From positions 248,001 to 312,000 of the forward strand of contig CAVPDC010000010.1 of NCBI GenBank assembly GCA_963702595.1: 64,000 nt of DNA. The letters run 5' to 3'. Under the pieces are notes generated by a model. The model had not been told where the DNA came from. It saw only the letters and a program-made list of their open reading frames with translations, and did not search any database. How positions within the stretch are numbered: the first letter of the stretch is position 1; each line of letters begins with the position of its first letter. Positions 52,627 through 60,691 of the stretch are shown piece after piece. The DNA is from JALORV01 sp963702595. Its GTDB lineage: Bacteria > Pseudomonadota > Gammaproteobacteria > Burkholderiales > Burkholderiaceae_F. Made by a program: the position numbers and the translations under genes.

Positions 52627-53741
52627 AAGAGGTCGATCTGCGGTCCTGAGTTTTTCGGCGGGATGAACAGATCAGTGCGCAGCTCCGGCATCGTTCGATC
52701 GAGCCCGTACTTTGCGCTCGCCTTTTCAAAGCGCTGTCGTACCAGCGCCGCCCAGGTGCCGGTGCCCTTCATACGCGTGCCGAAGTTTGCATCGTAGTTC
52801 TTGCCTTCGCGCATCTCGCGCACACGGTTCAGCACCCGTTGCGCCCGGCCGGGGAAGTGAGCTGCCAGCCATTGCTCGAACAAAGGGCTGACTTCCCACG
52901 GCAGGCGCAGCACCGTGTAGTGAGACTTCGTCGCACCCGCGTTCGCGGCGGCTTCCAGGATCTTCTCGATCTCGGGCTCGTTGATGAAAGGGATCACTGG
53001 CGCGACGTTGACCTGCACCGGAATGCCGGCACGCGACAATGTTTCGATCGTCCGAAGCCGGCGCAGCGGGCTCGCCGCACGCGGCTCCAGGATCAGCGAC
53101 AGCCGGGCATCGAGCGTCGTGACGCTGATGAAAACCTCCGCGAGCCGGTCGGATGCCATCGGCGCCAGCAGGTCGATGTCGCGCTCGATCAAGGCAGACT
53201 TCGTGACCACGCCGTACGGGTGCCGCGCCTCTTGGAGCACTTCGAGCACGGCGCGCGTGATCTTCAGTTCGCGCTCGATCGGCTGATAGGCATCGGTGGT
53301 CGTGCCGATCGCGACGTGGGCAACGCGATAAGACGGCGCCGCCAGCTCACGTCGCAGAACTTCGGCCGCATTGCGCTTGGCCACGAGCTTCGTTTCGAAG
53401 TCGAGGCCCGGCGAAAGGTTGAGGTAACTATGGGTGGGCCGCGCATAGCAGTACGTGCACCCGTGCTCACAGCCGCGAAACGGATTGATCGAACGATCGA
53501 AGGGGATATCCGGCGAATCGTTGTAGGTGATCAGGCTGCGGGCCGACTCGATGGTGACAGTCGTGGCCAGTGGTAGCAGCGGCTCGTCGTCGAGCATGGC
53601 CGCATCGAGCGCGTCGCCGTCGGCCTCGCGCGCGACGGTTTCGAACCGGTGGACAACATTCGACACGGCGCCGCGACCCTTGCGCGCGCGGATCTCGGCG
53701 CCCGTGGCGCCGGCGGAAGGCGGCTTCCGGCCGGACGCCAT
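52623..53741 (-). CDS. PA0069-type radical SAM protein (SplB-like)
   Basis: 372 residues. FRGCEHGCTYCYARPTHSYL carries the CxxxCxxC cluster. LVTYND-type opening (RSLITYNDSPDIPFDRSINP), VAIGTTTDAYQPIERELKIT, TLDARLSLILEPRAASPLRR and LRLPWEVSPLFEQWLAAHFP are conserved in the group resembling spore photoproduct lyase. Substrate unknown. The ATG at 53741 is preferred; another at 53750 lacks a ribosome site. It follows DUF3501 by 10 bp and is the last gene of the redox cluster. Confidence 0.88.
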   Translation of the reverse strand: MASGRKPPSAGATGAEIRARKGRGAVSNVVHRFETVAREADGDALDAAMLDDEPLLPLATTVTIESARSLITYNDSPDIPFDRSINPFRGCEHGCTYCYARPTHSYLNLSPGLDFETKLVAKRNAAEVLRRELAAPSYRVAHVAIGTTTDAYQPIERELKITRAVLEVLQEARHPYGVVTKSALIERDIDLLAPMASDRLAEVFISVTTLDARLSLILEPRAASPLRRLRTIETLSRAGIPVQVNVAPVIPFINEPEIEKILEAAANAGATKSHYTVLRLPWEVSPLFEQWLAAHFPGRAQRVLNRVREMREGKNYDANFGTRMKGTGTWAALVRQRFEKASAKYGLDRTMPELRTDLFIPPKNSGPQIDLF

Positions 53742-53751
53742 TTCAACCATC

Positions 53752-54336
53752 TCAGGCGAAATCCCTGGCCAACGCGGCCTGAACTTCGGGAGCGAGTTCG
53801 TCGATGCGCGAGGTGTAGCTGGGATGATCAACGCCGACCGCCACCGCCGCACCGCCCTTGAATGAAGCGATCATCTGAGGAGTCAACTCGAAGCGCAGAA
53901 AGTGTACCGACGAAGTCTTCTCGTCGTTCTCGCGCTCGAGGTCCTCATCGGCGATCGCGTAGGTCTTCGCGTGGCCGTCGACCTGCACGTAGACCTTGTC
54001 CTCGACGCCCTTCAGGCGCGACAGTTCGACCTTGCGCTCGGCCGGATCGTCGTACTCGATCATCATCGTCGCCTTCAGGTTGGTGCCGTCCGGGATCAGC
54101 GGGTTGTAGGCGTCGAGTTCGTCCTGGATGCCGGACTCTTCGAAGGTCTTCTCGATGCGCAGCATCTCCTGCACCTGATAGCGCATCGTCAGTTCGTCTT
54201 CGAAGATCAGCGTCATGTGCTTGCCAAGATGAATCGTGCGGTTCTTCTTGTGCGCGATCACCCTGGCGCGGAACTCCTTGCGCTGCTTCGCATAAACCTC
54301 CAGCGTCAAGAGGCTGTCGCGGGAAATCTGGGCCAT
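53752..54336 (-). CDS. DUF3501 family protein
   Basis: 194 residues starting MAQISRDSLLTLEVYAKQRK, with KNRTIHLGKHMTLIFEDELT, MRYQVQEMLRIEKTFEESGI, NPLIPDGTNLKATMMIEYDD and VGVDHPSYTSRIDELAPEVQ. These are DUF3501 features. In many proteobacteria this family is found beside rubrerythrin and a CCG-type Fe-S protein, exactly as here. It is soluble with no known activity. GGAG nine bases upstream supports the ATG at 54336 over one at 54351. Confidence 0.88.
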   Translation of the reverse strand: MAQISRDSLLTLEVYAKQRKEFRARVIAHKKNRTIHLGKHMTLIFEDELTMRYQVQEMLRIEKTFEESGIQDELDAYNPLIPDGTNLKATMMIEYDDPAERKVELSRLKGVEDKVYVQVDGHAKTYAIADEDLERENDEKTSSVHFLRFELTPQMIASFKGGAAVAVGVDHPSYTSRIDELAPEVQAALARDFA

Positions 54337-54378
54337 AGTCGTCATCTCCATGTCCTTCCGTGGCGCATAACCACCAGT

Positions 54379-55731
54379 TCAGAGTCCGTATGCAATGCGC
54401 ACCAGGGTAATGGGGTGCGCGTTGACCGGGGTCTTGCCGCCGAGTGCGTCCTTCGCGAAATTGGCGATGCCCTGCTCGATGTGATGGCCGCCGAGCTGGC
54501 AGTCCGAGCTGATGAAATCGGGCGCGGTTTCCGCCATCCGCTTGAAGACCGGCTTGCCGATCTTCATCGCCATCTGGTGAAACTCCTTGCGAGTGCCCCA
54601 CAGGCCAGAGTGACCCGAGCAGCGCTCGACCGTGTTCAGCTCGATTCCCGGAGTGAGCTTGAGGAACTCCTCGGTCTTGCGGCCGATGTTCTGCACCCGC
54701 CCGTGGCAGGGGATGTGATACGAGACCTTACCGAGCGGCTTCTTGAAGTCCGTCTTCAGCAGTCCGTCCTTGTTGCGGGCGACCAGGTACTCGAACGGAT
54801 CCCACATCGCGTCCTGCACTACCTTCACTTCGGCGTCGTCCGGGAACATCAGCGGCAGTTCCTGCTTGTACATCAGCGTGCACGACGGGATCGGCGTGAC
54901 AATCGCGTAGCCCTCGCGCGCAACCCGGGCGAGTTGCGGGACATTGATGTTCTTCAACTGCTCGACCGACTCGAGGTCGCCGATCTCGAGCTTCGGCATG
55001 CCGCAGCACGCCTCCTTGTCGAGCAGCACATACGGGATGGCGTTGTGCTTCAGCACCTTGATGAGGTCGTGACCGATGCCGGGCTCGTTGTAGTTGATGT
55101 AGCAGGTCGAATAGATCGCGACCTTGCCGGGCGTCTTGGCGCCGTCCTTCACCGGTGGCGCGGAGTCCGATCTCGCTGTCGAGAGGAACTTTGTTTCAGC
55201 GAAGCTCGGCATCCAGGCATCGCGATCAATGCCCATCGTCGACTCGACCATCGCGCGCACCGGCTTGGTCTTGTTCACCGCATTCACGACCTGCGTGACG
55301 ATTGGAATGCCGGCGAACATGCCGAGCTTGTCGGTCGAGGTCAGGAACTTGTCCGAGGCCTTGGCGCCAAAATTCTTGAAGTGGACCGCCTTGGCACGCA
55401 GCATCAGATGCGGGAAATCCAGGTTCCACGGATGCGGCGGCACGTACGGGCACTTGGTCATGTAGCACATGTCGCACAGGTAGCACTGATCGACGACGCC
55501 CTTGTACTTTTCCTTGGGCACACCATCGACTTCGCCCGTCGGACCGTTGTCGACCAGATCGAACAGAGCTGGAAAAGATCCGCACAGGCTCACGCACCGC
55601 CGGCAGCCATGGCAGACGTCGAAGACCCGATGCAGTTCCTTGTCGAGCGCCTCCTGTTCCCAGAAGTCCGGGCTCTTCCACGCCAAGGGATGGCGGGTGG
55701 GCGCCTCGAGGCTGCCCTCACGTACGGTCAT
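54379..55731 (-). CDS. CCG-domain Fe-S oxidoreductase (GlpC/HdrB-like)
   Basis: 450 residues. Two 4Fe-4S motifs lie near the N-terminus: CHGCRRCVSLCGSFP (about residue 40) and CYLCDMCYMTKCPYVPPHPW (about residue 83). Two cysteine-rich CCG-like domains follow: STCYINYNEPG...EACCGMPKLEIGD and HIPCHGRVQNIG...RCSGHSGLWG. The second has C-S-G in place of C-C-G. This matches heterodisulfide-reductase-related proteins, which usually pass electrons to or from quinones or thiols. It lies between rubrerythrin and DUF3501 and may supply electrons to rubrerythrin; that is inference from position. Confidence 0.88.
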   Translation of the reverse strand: MTVREGSLEAPTRHPLAWKSPDFWEQEALDKELHRVFDVCHGCRRCVSLCGSFPALFDLVDNGPTGEVDGVPKEKYKGVVDQCYLCDMCYMTKCPYVPPHPWNLDFPHLMLRAKAVHFKNFGAKASDKFLTSTDKLGMFAGIPIVTQVVNAVNKTKPVRAMVESTMGIDRDAWMPSFAETKFLSTARSDSAPPVKDGAKTPGKVAIYSTCYINYNEPGIGHDLIKVLKHNAIPYVLLDKEACCGMPKLEIGDLESVEQLKNINVPQLARVAREGYAIVTPIPSCTLMYKQELPLMFPDDAEVKVVQDAMWDPFEYLVARNKDGLLKTDFKKPLGKVSYHIPCHGRVQNIGRKTEEFLKLTPGIELNTVERCSGHSGLWGTRKEFHQMAMKIGKPVFKRMAETAPDFISSDCQLGGHHIEQGIANFAKDALGGKTPVNAHPITLVRIAYGL

Positions 55732-55762
55732 AGGTGATCCGATCGAATGGAAATTGCAGAAG

Positions 55763-55798
55763 GCTCAGCACAGCAGCGCACGCGCCACTGTGCTGAGC
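55763..55798. other. Perfect 11-bp hairpin between rubrerythrin and Fe-S protein genes
   Basis: GCTCAGCACAG (55763-55773) and CTGTGCTGAGC (55788-55798) pair exactly around a 14-base loop. No T run follows on either strand. It lies within the 170-bp gap of the presumed operon and may act as a processing or stabilising structure that separates rubrerythrin output from the downstream genes. Confidence 0.5.
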
Positions 55799-55901
55799 GG
55801 GCCGCGAACGCGGCCCAAGTGGATCGATGGGCCTTGGCACTGCGCCGTCGGCTCATCGACGCGAGGCCGTCCCGCACGCAAGGCGGCGGGAACGAATCGC
55901 C

Positions 55902-56321
55902 TTAGTCGACGATCGCGTCTAGCGTCCGCTGGAACTTGTTGGCGTGCGAGCGCTCTGCCTTGGCCAGGGTCTCGAACCAGTCCGCGATCTCTTCGAAGCC
56001 CTCGTCGCGCGCGGACTTCGCCATGCCCGGGTACATATCGGTGTACTCGTGCGTCTCGCCGGCGATCGATGCCTTCAGGTTAGCCTTGGTCGGGCCGATG
56101 GGCAGACCCGTGGCCGGATCGCCAACAGCCTCGAGATACTCGAGGTGACCGTGAGCGTGACCGGTTTCCCCTTCGGCGGTCGAGCGGAAGACGGCCGCGA
56201 CGTCGTTGTAGCCCTCGACGTCAGCCTTGGCTGCGAAGTACAGATAGCGACGGTTCGCCTGGGATTCGCCGGCAAACGCGTCCTTCAGGTTCTTTTCGGT
56301 TTTCGAGCCCTTCAATTGCAT
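55902..56321 (-). CDS. Rubrerythrin-type ferritin-like protein
   Basis: 139 residues. NLKDAFAGESQANRRYLYFA, STAEGETGHAHGHLEYL, SIAGETHEYTDMYPGMAKSA and TLAKAERSHANKFQ supply the two ExxH/E-rich helical pairs of a diiron four-helix bundle. The C-terminal rubredoxin domain of classical rubrerythrin is missing, so electrons must come from a separate partner. Expected role is peroxide reduction in the cytoplasm. It heads the minus-strand unit with the CCG protein, DUF3501 and the radical SAM protein. An OxyR-like site lies about 100 bp upstream. Confidence 0.92.
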   Translation of the reverse strand: MQLKGSKTEKNLKDAFAGESQANRRYLYFAAKADVEGYNDVAAVFRSTAEGETGHAHGHLEYLEAVGDPATGLPIGPTKANLKASIAGETHEYTDMYPGMAKSARDEGFEEIADWFETLAKAERSHANKFQRTLDAIVD

Positions 56322-56421
56322 AGAAATCTCCTCGCTGGATTCGACGGAAGAACACTCCGCGCGACCACTCCGCAGGGCGCACGGCTGAACCTAGACTACG
56401 CCGCCGAGTTTTCTCGGACAA

Positions 56422-56458
56422 ATTAATTGTCACAATGCGATCGATAGCCGATAACTAT
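56422..56458 (-). promoter_or_regulatory. Possible OxyR-binding site upstream of rubrerythrin
   Basis: ATAGCCGATAACTAT (56444-56458) matches the OxyR half-site pattern ATAGxTxxxAxCTAT at nine of ten fixed positions in either orientation. A weaker 15-base half (56422-56436, about six of ten) lies at exactly the seven-base spacing expected for tandem half-sites. It is 101-137 bases before the rubrerythrin start. The peroxide-related target supports the call, but no oxyR gene is in the window. Confidence 0.45.
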
Positions 56459-56505
56459 GATTTCCAGGCGAAGTCCACCGGCCGGCCGACGCGGTGCAAC
56501 CGCGG

Positions 56506-58305
56506 CTAGAACACTTCTTCTGCGAGCGCGAGGGTGCCGGCGCTGCCGGCCACCACGGTCGAGGCCAGTGCCGGCACGGTGACCAGCATGTGATCCGCAA
56601 AGAACCGTGCCGTGACGATCTTGGCGCCGGCGAACGCGACGTCACGGCCCTCTGCGACCATACGACTCGCGGCCAGCGCCGCACGCGCCATCTGCCAGCC
56701 GCCGTGCGTGATTCCCGCAAGCTTCAGGTACGGCACCGAGCCCGCGAACACCGCGCGGATGTCGCTCTTGTATTGCGCAACGACATAGTCGACGACGGAC
56801 GCGTAAGCATCGACGGCGGCCGAGAGGCGCTGGCCGATAGCCGGCAGATCTCCCGCGCCAACCGCGAGCTCCTTCGCCGTCGCCCGCATCTGGCTGATGA
56901 AGGCGCCTGCGGTTGCTCCACCGTCGCGCGACGTCTTGCGCCCGACGAGGTCGTTCGCCTGGATCGCGGTGGTGCCTTCGTAAATGGTGAGAATCCGCGC
57001 GTCGCGATAGAACTGCGCGGCGCCGGTTTCCTCGATGAAGCCCATGCCGCCGTGCACCTGCACGCCGGCGGATGCCACCTCGATGGAGATCTCGGTTGAC
57101 CAGCCTTTCACGAGCGGCACTAGATACTCGTAGGCCGCCTGCGCCTGCTTGCGCGCCGCGGCATCGGGATGACAGTGCGCGACGTCGTAATGCGCGGCGG
57201 CGACATAGGCCAGCGCACGCGCGGCTTCGGTGTTGGCGCGCATGAACATCAGCATGCGACGAACGTCCGGGTGCTGGATGATGGCCACCGGCCCGGCCGA
57301 GCCCTCGACTGCACGGCTCTGGACACGGTCCTTCGCGTAGCCCACGGCCTTCTGGTAGGCGCGATCGCATAGGGCGATGCCCTGCATGCCGACCTGGAAG
57401 CGCGCGGCATTCATCATCACGAACATGTATTCGAGGCCACGGTTTTCCTCGCCGACAAGGTAACCGATGGCGCCCGGGCCGACTTCGCCCTTGCCGTCGC
57501 CGAACAGCAGCACGCAGGTCGGGCTCGCCTTGATGCCGAGCTTGTGCTCGATCGACGCGCAGTAAACATCGTTGCGCTTTCCAAGCGTGCCGTCCGCCCC
57601 GAACATGACCTTCGGCACGATGAAGAGCGAAATGCCCTTGACGCCTTCGGGCGCGTTCGGCGTTCGCGCCAGCACAAGATGCACGATGTTTTCGGCGAGG
57701 TCGTGGTCGCCGTAGGTAATGAAGATCTTCTGGCCGAACACGCGATACGTCCCGTCAGTCTGTGGCGCGGCGCGCGTGCGCACCTGCGCCAGGTCCGAAC
57801 CCGCCTGCGGCTCGGTCAGGTTCATCGTGCCGGTCCAGCGGCCTTCAATCAGCCGCGGAAGGTAGGTGTCCTTCTGGTCGTCCGAGCCGGCCACCAGCAG
57901 CGCCTCGATCGCGCCGTCGGTGAGAAGCGGGCAGAGCGCGAACGACAGGTTCGCGGCTTGCATCATTTCCATGCATGCGGCACCGACGACTTTCGGCAGT
58001 CCCTGCCCGCCGTATCGCGTCGGATGCTGGATACCTTGCCATCCCGCCTGGCCAAACGACTTGAATGCATCGCGGAACCCCGGGCTCGTCGTGACGTTGC
58101 CGTTCTCCCACTTGCCGGGCTGGGTATCGCCGCTCCAGTTGAGCGGCGCGATGACCTCGCCCATGAAGCGCGCGTTCTCTTCGAGTACGGCCTGGACGGT
58201 GTCGTCGGTCGCGTCCTCGCAGCAGGGGAGTTGCTGGATCTTTTTGAGTCCAGCCAGTTCGTTGAGTACGAACAGCATGTCCTTGATCGGCGCGGTGTAG
58301 CTCAT
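56506..58305 (-). CDS. Acyl-CoA dehydrogenase, long form with C-terminal extension
   Basis: 599 residues, longer than the usual 380 because of an N-terminal cap and a C-terminal acyl-CoA-dehydrogenase-associated domain. MNLTEPQAGSDLAQVRTRAA and KIFITYGDHD bind FAD. The catalytic glutamate is in ILTIYEGTTAIQANDLVGRK, preceded by VHGGMGFIEETGAAQFYRDA. The subfamily includes DmdC-like methylmercaptopropionyl-CoA dehydrogenases and medium/long-chain enzymes, so the substrate is undecided. Electrons should go to the EtfAB pair encoded just upstream; the gap to etfA is 50 bp. Confidence 0.92.
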   Translation of the reverse strand: MSYTAPIKDMLFVLNELAGLKKIQQLPCCEDATDDTVQAVLEENARFMGEVIAPLNWSGDTQPGKWENGNVTTSPGFRDAFKSFGQAGWQGIQHPTRYGGQGLPKVVGAACMEMMQAANLSFALCPLLTDGAIEALLVAGSDDQKDTYLPRLIEGRWTGTMNLTEPQAGSDLAQVRTRAAPQTDGTYRVFGQKIFITYGDHDLAENIVHLVLARTPNAPEGVKGISLFIVPKVMFGADGTLGKRNDVYCASIEHKLGIKASPTCVLLFGDGKGEVGPGAIGYLVGEENRGLEYMFVMMNAARFQVGMQGIALCDRAYQKAVGYAKDRVQSRAVEGSAGPVAIIQHPDVRRMLMFMRANTEAARALAYVAAAHYDVAHCHPDAAARKQAQAAYEYLVPLVKGWSTEISIEVASAGVQVHGGMGFIEETGAAQFYRDARILTIYEGTTAIQANDLVGRKTSRDGGATAGAFISQMRATAKELAVGAGDLPAIGQRLSAAVDAYASVVDYVVAQYKSDIRAVFAGSVPYLKLAGITHGGWQMARAALAASRMVAEGRDVAFAGAKIVTARFFADHMLVTVPALASTVVAGSAGTLALAEEVF

Positions 58306-58355
58306 AGAGTTCCCAACGTGAGTGGAGTCCGCAGGCCGCAGTAACGGCGCGGGAA

Positions 58356-59288
58356 TTAGCCCAGTTCCTTGACCAGCTGCGGAACGACCTCGAACAGATC
58401 GCCGACCAGCCCGTAGTCAGCCACCGAAAAGATGGGTGCCTCCGGGTCCTTGTTGATCGCGACGATGACCTTCGAGTCCTTCATGCCGGCCAGATGCTGG
58501 ATCGCGCCCGAGATACCGACGGCGATATACAGGCCCGGCGCAACCACTTTCCCGGTCTGCCCGACCTGCCAGTCGTTCGGCGCAAAGCCGGCGTCGACCG
58601 CCGCACGAGACGCGCCCATCGCGGCGTTCAGTTTGTCCGCCAGCGGCTCGAGCAGCTTGAAGTTCTCGGCGGAGCCCATGCCGCGCCCTCCGGAGATCAC
58701 CACCTTGGCGCCTTGCAGTTCGGGTCGATCGGACTTGGCAATGTCGCGGCCCACGAAGCGGGAGGCATCGCTCGCCGCGACGGCTGTCACGTTCTCGACC
58801 GCGGCCGACCCGCCTTCTGCCGGCGCGGCGTCGAAATTGGTCGGGCGCACGGTGATGACCTTGACCTTGTCGCCCGACTGCACGGTAGCGATCGCGTTGC
58901 CGGCATAGATCGGCCGCGTAAATGTGTCGGACGATTCGACGCTGCTGATCTCGGACACCTGTGCCGAGTCGAGCTTGGCGGCCACGCGTGGCAGGACGTT
59001 CTTGCCGTAGGCGGTAGCGGACGCCAGGACGTGCGAGTAGTTACCGGCAACCTGCAGCAGCTGGGCCGCCACGGCTTCGGCCAGGCCATCGGCGAACTGC
59101 GGGCCATCGGCCAGGAGGACCTTGCTGACGCCGCTGATCTTGGTCGCCGCCTGCGCGGCCCCGGATGCGTTGTGGCCGACAACCAGCACATGCACGTCGC
59201 CGCCCGCCTTCGCCGCCGCCGTCACCGCGTTGAGCGTCGGGCCCTTGATCGACGCGTTGTCGTGTTCTGCCAGTACGAGTGCAGTCAT
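58356..59288 (-). CDS. etfA: Electron transfer flavoprotein alpha subunit
   Basis: 310 residues. The N-terminal domain has HVLVVGHNASGAAQAATKIS. The FAD-binding C-terminal domain shows AKVVISGGRGMGSAENFKLL, AAVDAGFAPNDWQVGQTGKV, APGLYIAVGISGAIQHLAGM and VAINKDPEAPIFSVADYGLV. EtfA with EtfB carries electrons from acyl-CoA dehydrogenases to ETF-quinone oxidoreductase. It lies 17 bp after etfB. Confidence 0.97.
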   Translation of the reverse strand: MTALVLAEHDNASIKGPTLNAVTAAAKAGGDVHVLVVGHNASGAAQAATKISGVSKVLLADGPQFADGLAEAVAAQLLQVAGNYSHVLASATAYGKNVLPRVAAKLDSAQVSEISSVESSDTFTRPIYAGNAIATVQSGDKVKVITVRPTNFDAAPAEGGSAAVENVTAVAASDASRFVGRDIAKSDRPELQGAKVVISGGRGMGSAENFKLLEPLADKLNAAMGASRAAVDAGFAPNDWQVGQTGKVVAPGLYIAVGISGAIQHLAGMKDSKVIVAINKDPEAPIFSVADYGLVGDLFEVVPQLVKELG

Positions 59289-59305
59289 TTCGTATCTCTC
59301 AGCTT

Positions 59306-60055
59306 TCAGATGGCTTTGGCTTCGTTCTTCAGCTTGCTGACCAGGGTGGCGACGTCCGGCACCTTGATGCCCGCCTTGCGCGCCGGCGGCTCGCTCACCT
59401 TGAGTGTTTTCAATCGCGGCGTGACATCGACGCCGAGATCGGCCGGCTTCAGCGTCTCGAGCGGCTTCTTTTTCGCCTTCATGATGTTCGGCAGCGTCAC
59501 ATAGCGCGGCTCGTTAAGGCGCAGGTCGGCGGTCACGACCGCCGGCAGGCTGATCGAGATCGTCTCGAGGCCTCCGTCGACCTCGCGCGTCACTTCGGCA
59601 CGGCCGTCTGCGATCTTGAGCTTCGAGGCGAATGCGCCCTGCGGAATGTCCAGCAGCGCCGCCAGCATCTGGCCCGTCTGGTTGGCATCGTCGTCAATGG
59701 CCTGCTTGCCGACTATGATCAGGTTGGGTTTCTCCTTGTCGGCTACCGCTTTCAGCAGCTTGGCGACCGCCAGTGGTTGCAGTTCGACGTCGGTCTCGAC
59801 CAGGATGCCGCGGTCGGCGCCGATCGCCATAGCCGTGCGCAGCGTCTCCTGGCACTGCGGAACGCCGCACGACACTGCCACGATCTCGGTCGCCATACCG
59901 GCCTCCTTCAATCGCACCGCTTCCTCGACGGCAATCTCGTCGAAGGGGTTCATCGACATCTTGACGTTGGCAATGTCGACTCCGCTGCCGTCCGACTTGA
60001 CCCGGACCTTGACGTTGTAGTCGACCACACGCTTGACCGTGACCAGGATTTTCAT
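59306..60055 (-). CDS. etfB: Electron transfer flavoprotein beta subunit
   Basis: 249 residues. MKILVTVKRVVDYNVKVRVK, MSMNPFDEIAVEEAVRLKEA, CGVPQCQETLRTAMAIGADR and GKQAIDDDANQTGQMLAALL are EtfB motifs; the last binds AMP. It is the first gene of the etfB-etfA-dehydrogenase operon. The 115-bp gap upstream separates it from the YqaA-type gene on the same strand. Confidence 0.97.
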   Translation of the reverse strand: MKILVTVKRVVDYNVKVRVKSDGSGVDIANVKMSMNPFDEIAVEEAVRLKEAGMATEIVAVSCGVPQCQETLRTAMAIGADRGILVETDVELQPLAVAKLLKAVADKEKPNLIIVGKQAIDDDANQTGQMLAALLDIPQGAFASKLKIADGRAEVTREVDGGLETISISLPAVVTADLRLNEPRYVTLPNIMKAKKKPLETLKPADLGVDVTPRLKTLKVSEPPARKAGIKVPDVATLVSKLKNEAKAI

Positions 60056-60170
60056 GGGTTCACTTCGTAGATGGACGCGCCAAGTCGCGGCGCTGCGGAC
60101 TCGATCGGGAAAACCGGAGAATTATAGGAGTCGCTGCCCTCCCCGCCGGCCCCCACCGTAGAGGGGGGAC

Positions 60171-60599
60171 TCAGCGCAGCACCAACGCCTCGAACCAGGC
60201 CCAGCCGCCGGCGACCAGGACATAGCGGAACAACTTGCCGACTGCGAACGCCACCATCGAAATCCAGGGGCTCAGCCGCAGCCAGCCGGCCGCAACCGAC
60301 AGCGCATCTCCGAAGAGTGGCACCCACGAGAAGAGCAGCGCCCAGTAGCCGTACTTGTGCAGATAAATGATCGACTTGTGGTGAACCCGGTTCGGAATCA
60401 GCCGGCCGACCCAGTAGGACGTCAGGCCGCCGAGCGTGTTGCCGACCGTGGCGACCGCCACCGCCTGCCAGATGGCCTCCGGGTGTTTGTGGATCACCGC
60501 GATCAGTACGAACTCCGATCCCCCGGGCAGCACCGTTGCCGCGATGAAGCTCGCTACGAATAGCGCGACGAAGCCGGTCTCGGCGGAAAAGTCGAACAT
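60171..60599 (-). CDS. YqaA-type (DedA superfamily) membrane protein
   Basis: 142 residues, four hydrophobic helices. FVASFIAATVLPGGSEFVLI, TVGNTLGGLTSYWVGRLIP and YGYWALLFSWVPLFGDALSV match the small YqaA branch of the DedA/VTT family; GGSE and G-D-x-L are the half-helix motifs. DedA relatives are implicated in lipid flipping and membrane homeostasis. ATG at 60599 is the family start; the long upstream frame is spurious. It is divergent from putA across 92 bp. Confidence 0.88.
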   Translation of the reverse strand: MFDFSAETGFVALFVASFIAATVLPGGSEFVLIAVIHKHPEAIWQAVAVATVGNTLGGLTSYWVGRLIPNRVHHKSIIYLHKYGYWALLFSWVPLFGDALSVAAGWLRLSPWISMVAFAVGKLFRYVLVAGGWAWFEALVLR

Positions 60600-60691
60600 G
60601 GGGTGACAGGCAAAAGCGCGAGAGTCTAGTACCGCGCGAAACCGGCGACCCCTGCTACATTCCCCGGGCACCTTTCCTCGCTGGAGATCAC

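Noticed and set aside
53902..55737. 611-codon plus-strand frame opposite DUF3501 and the Fe-S protein
   Set aside because: Covers two real genes on the other strand and shows only repeated Leu/Arg/His runs.
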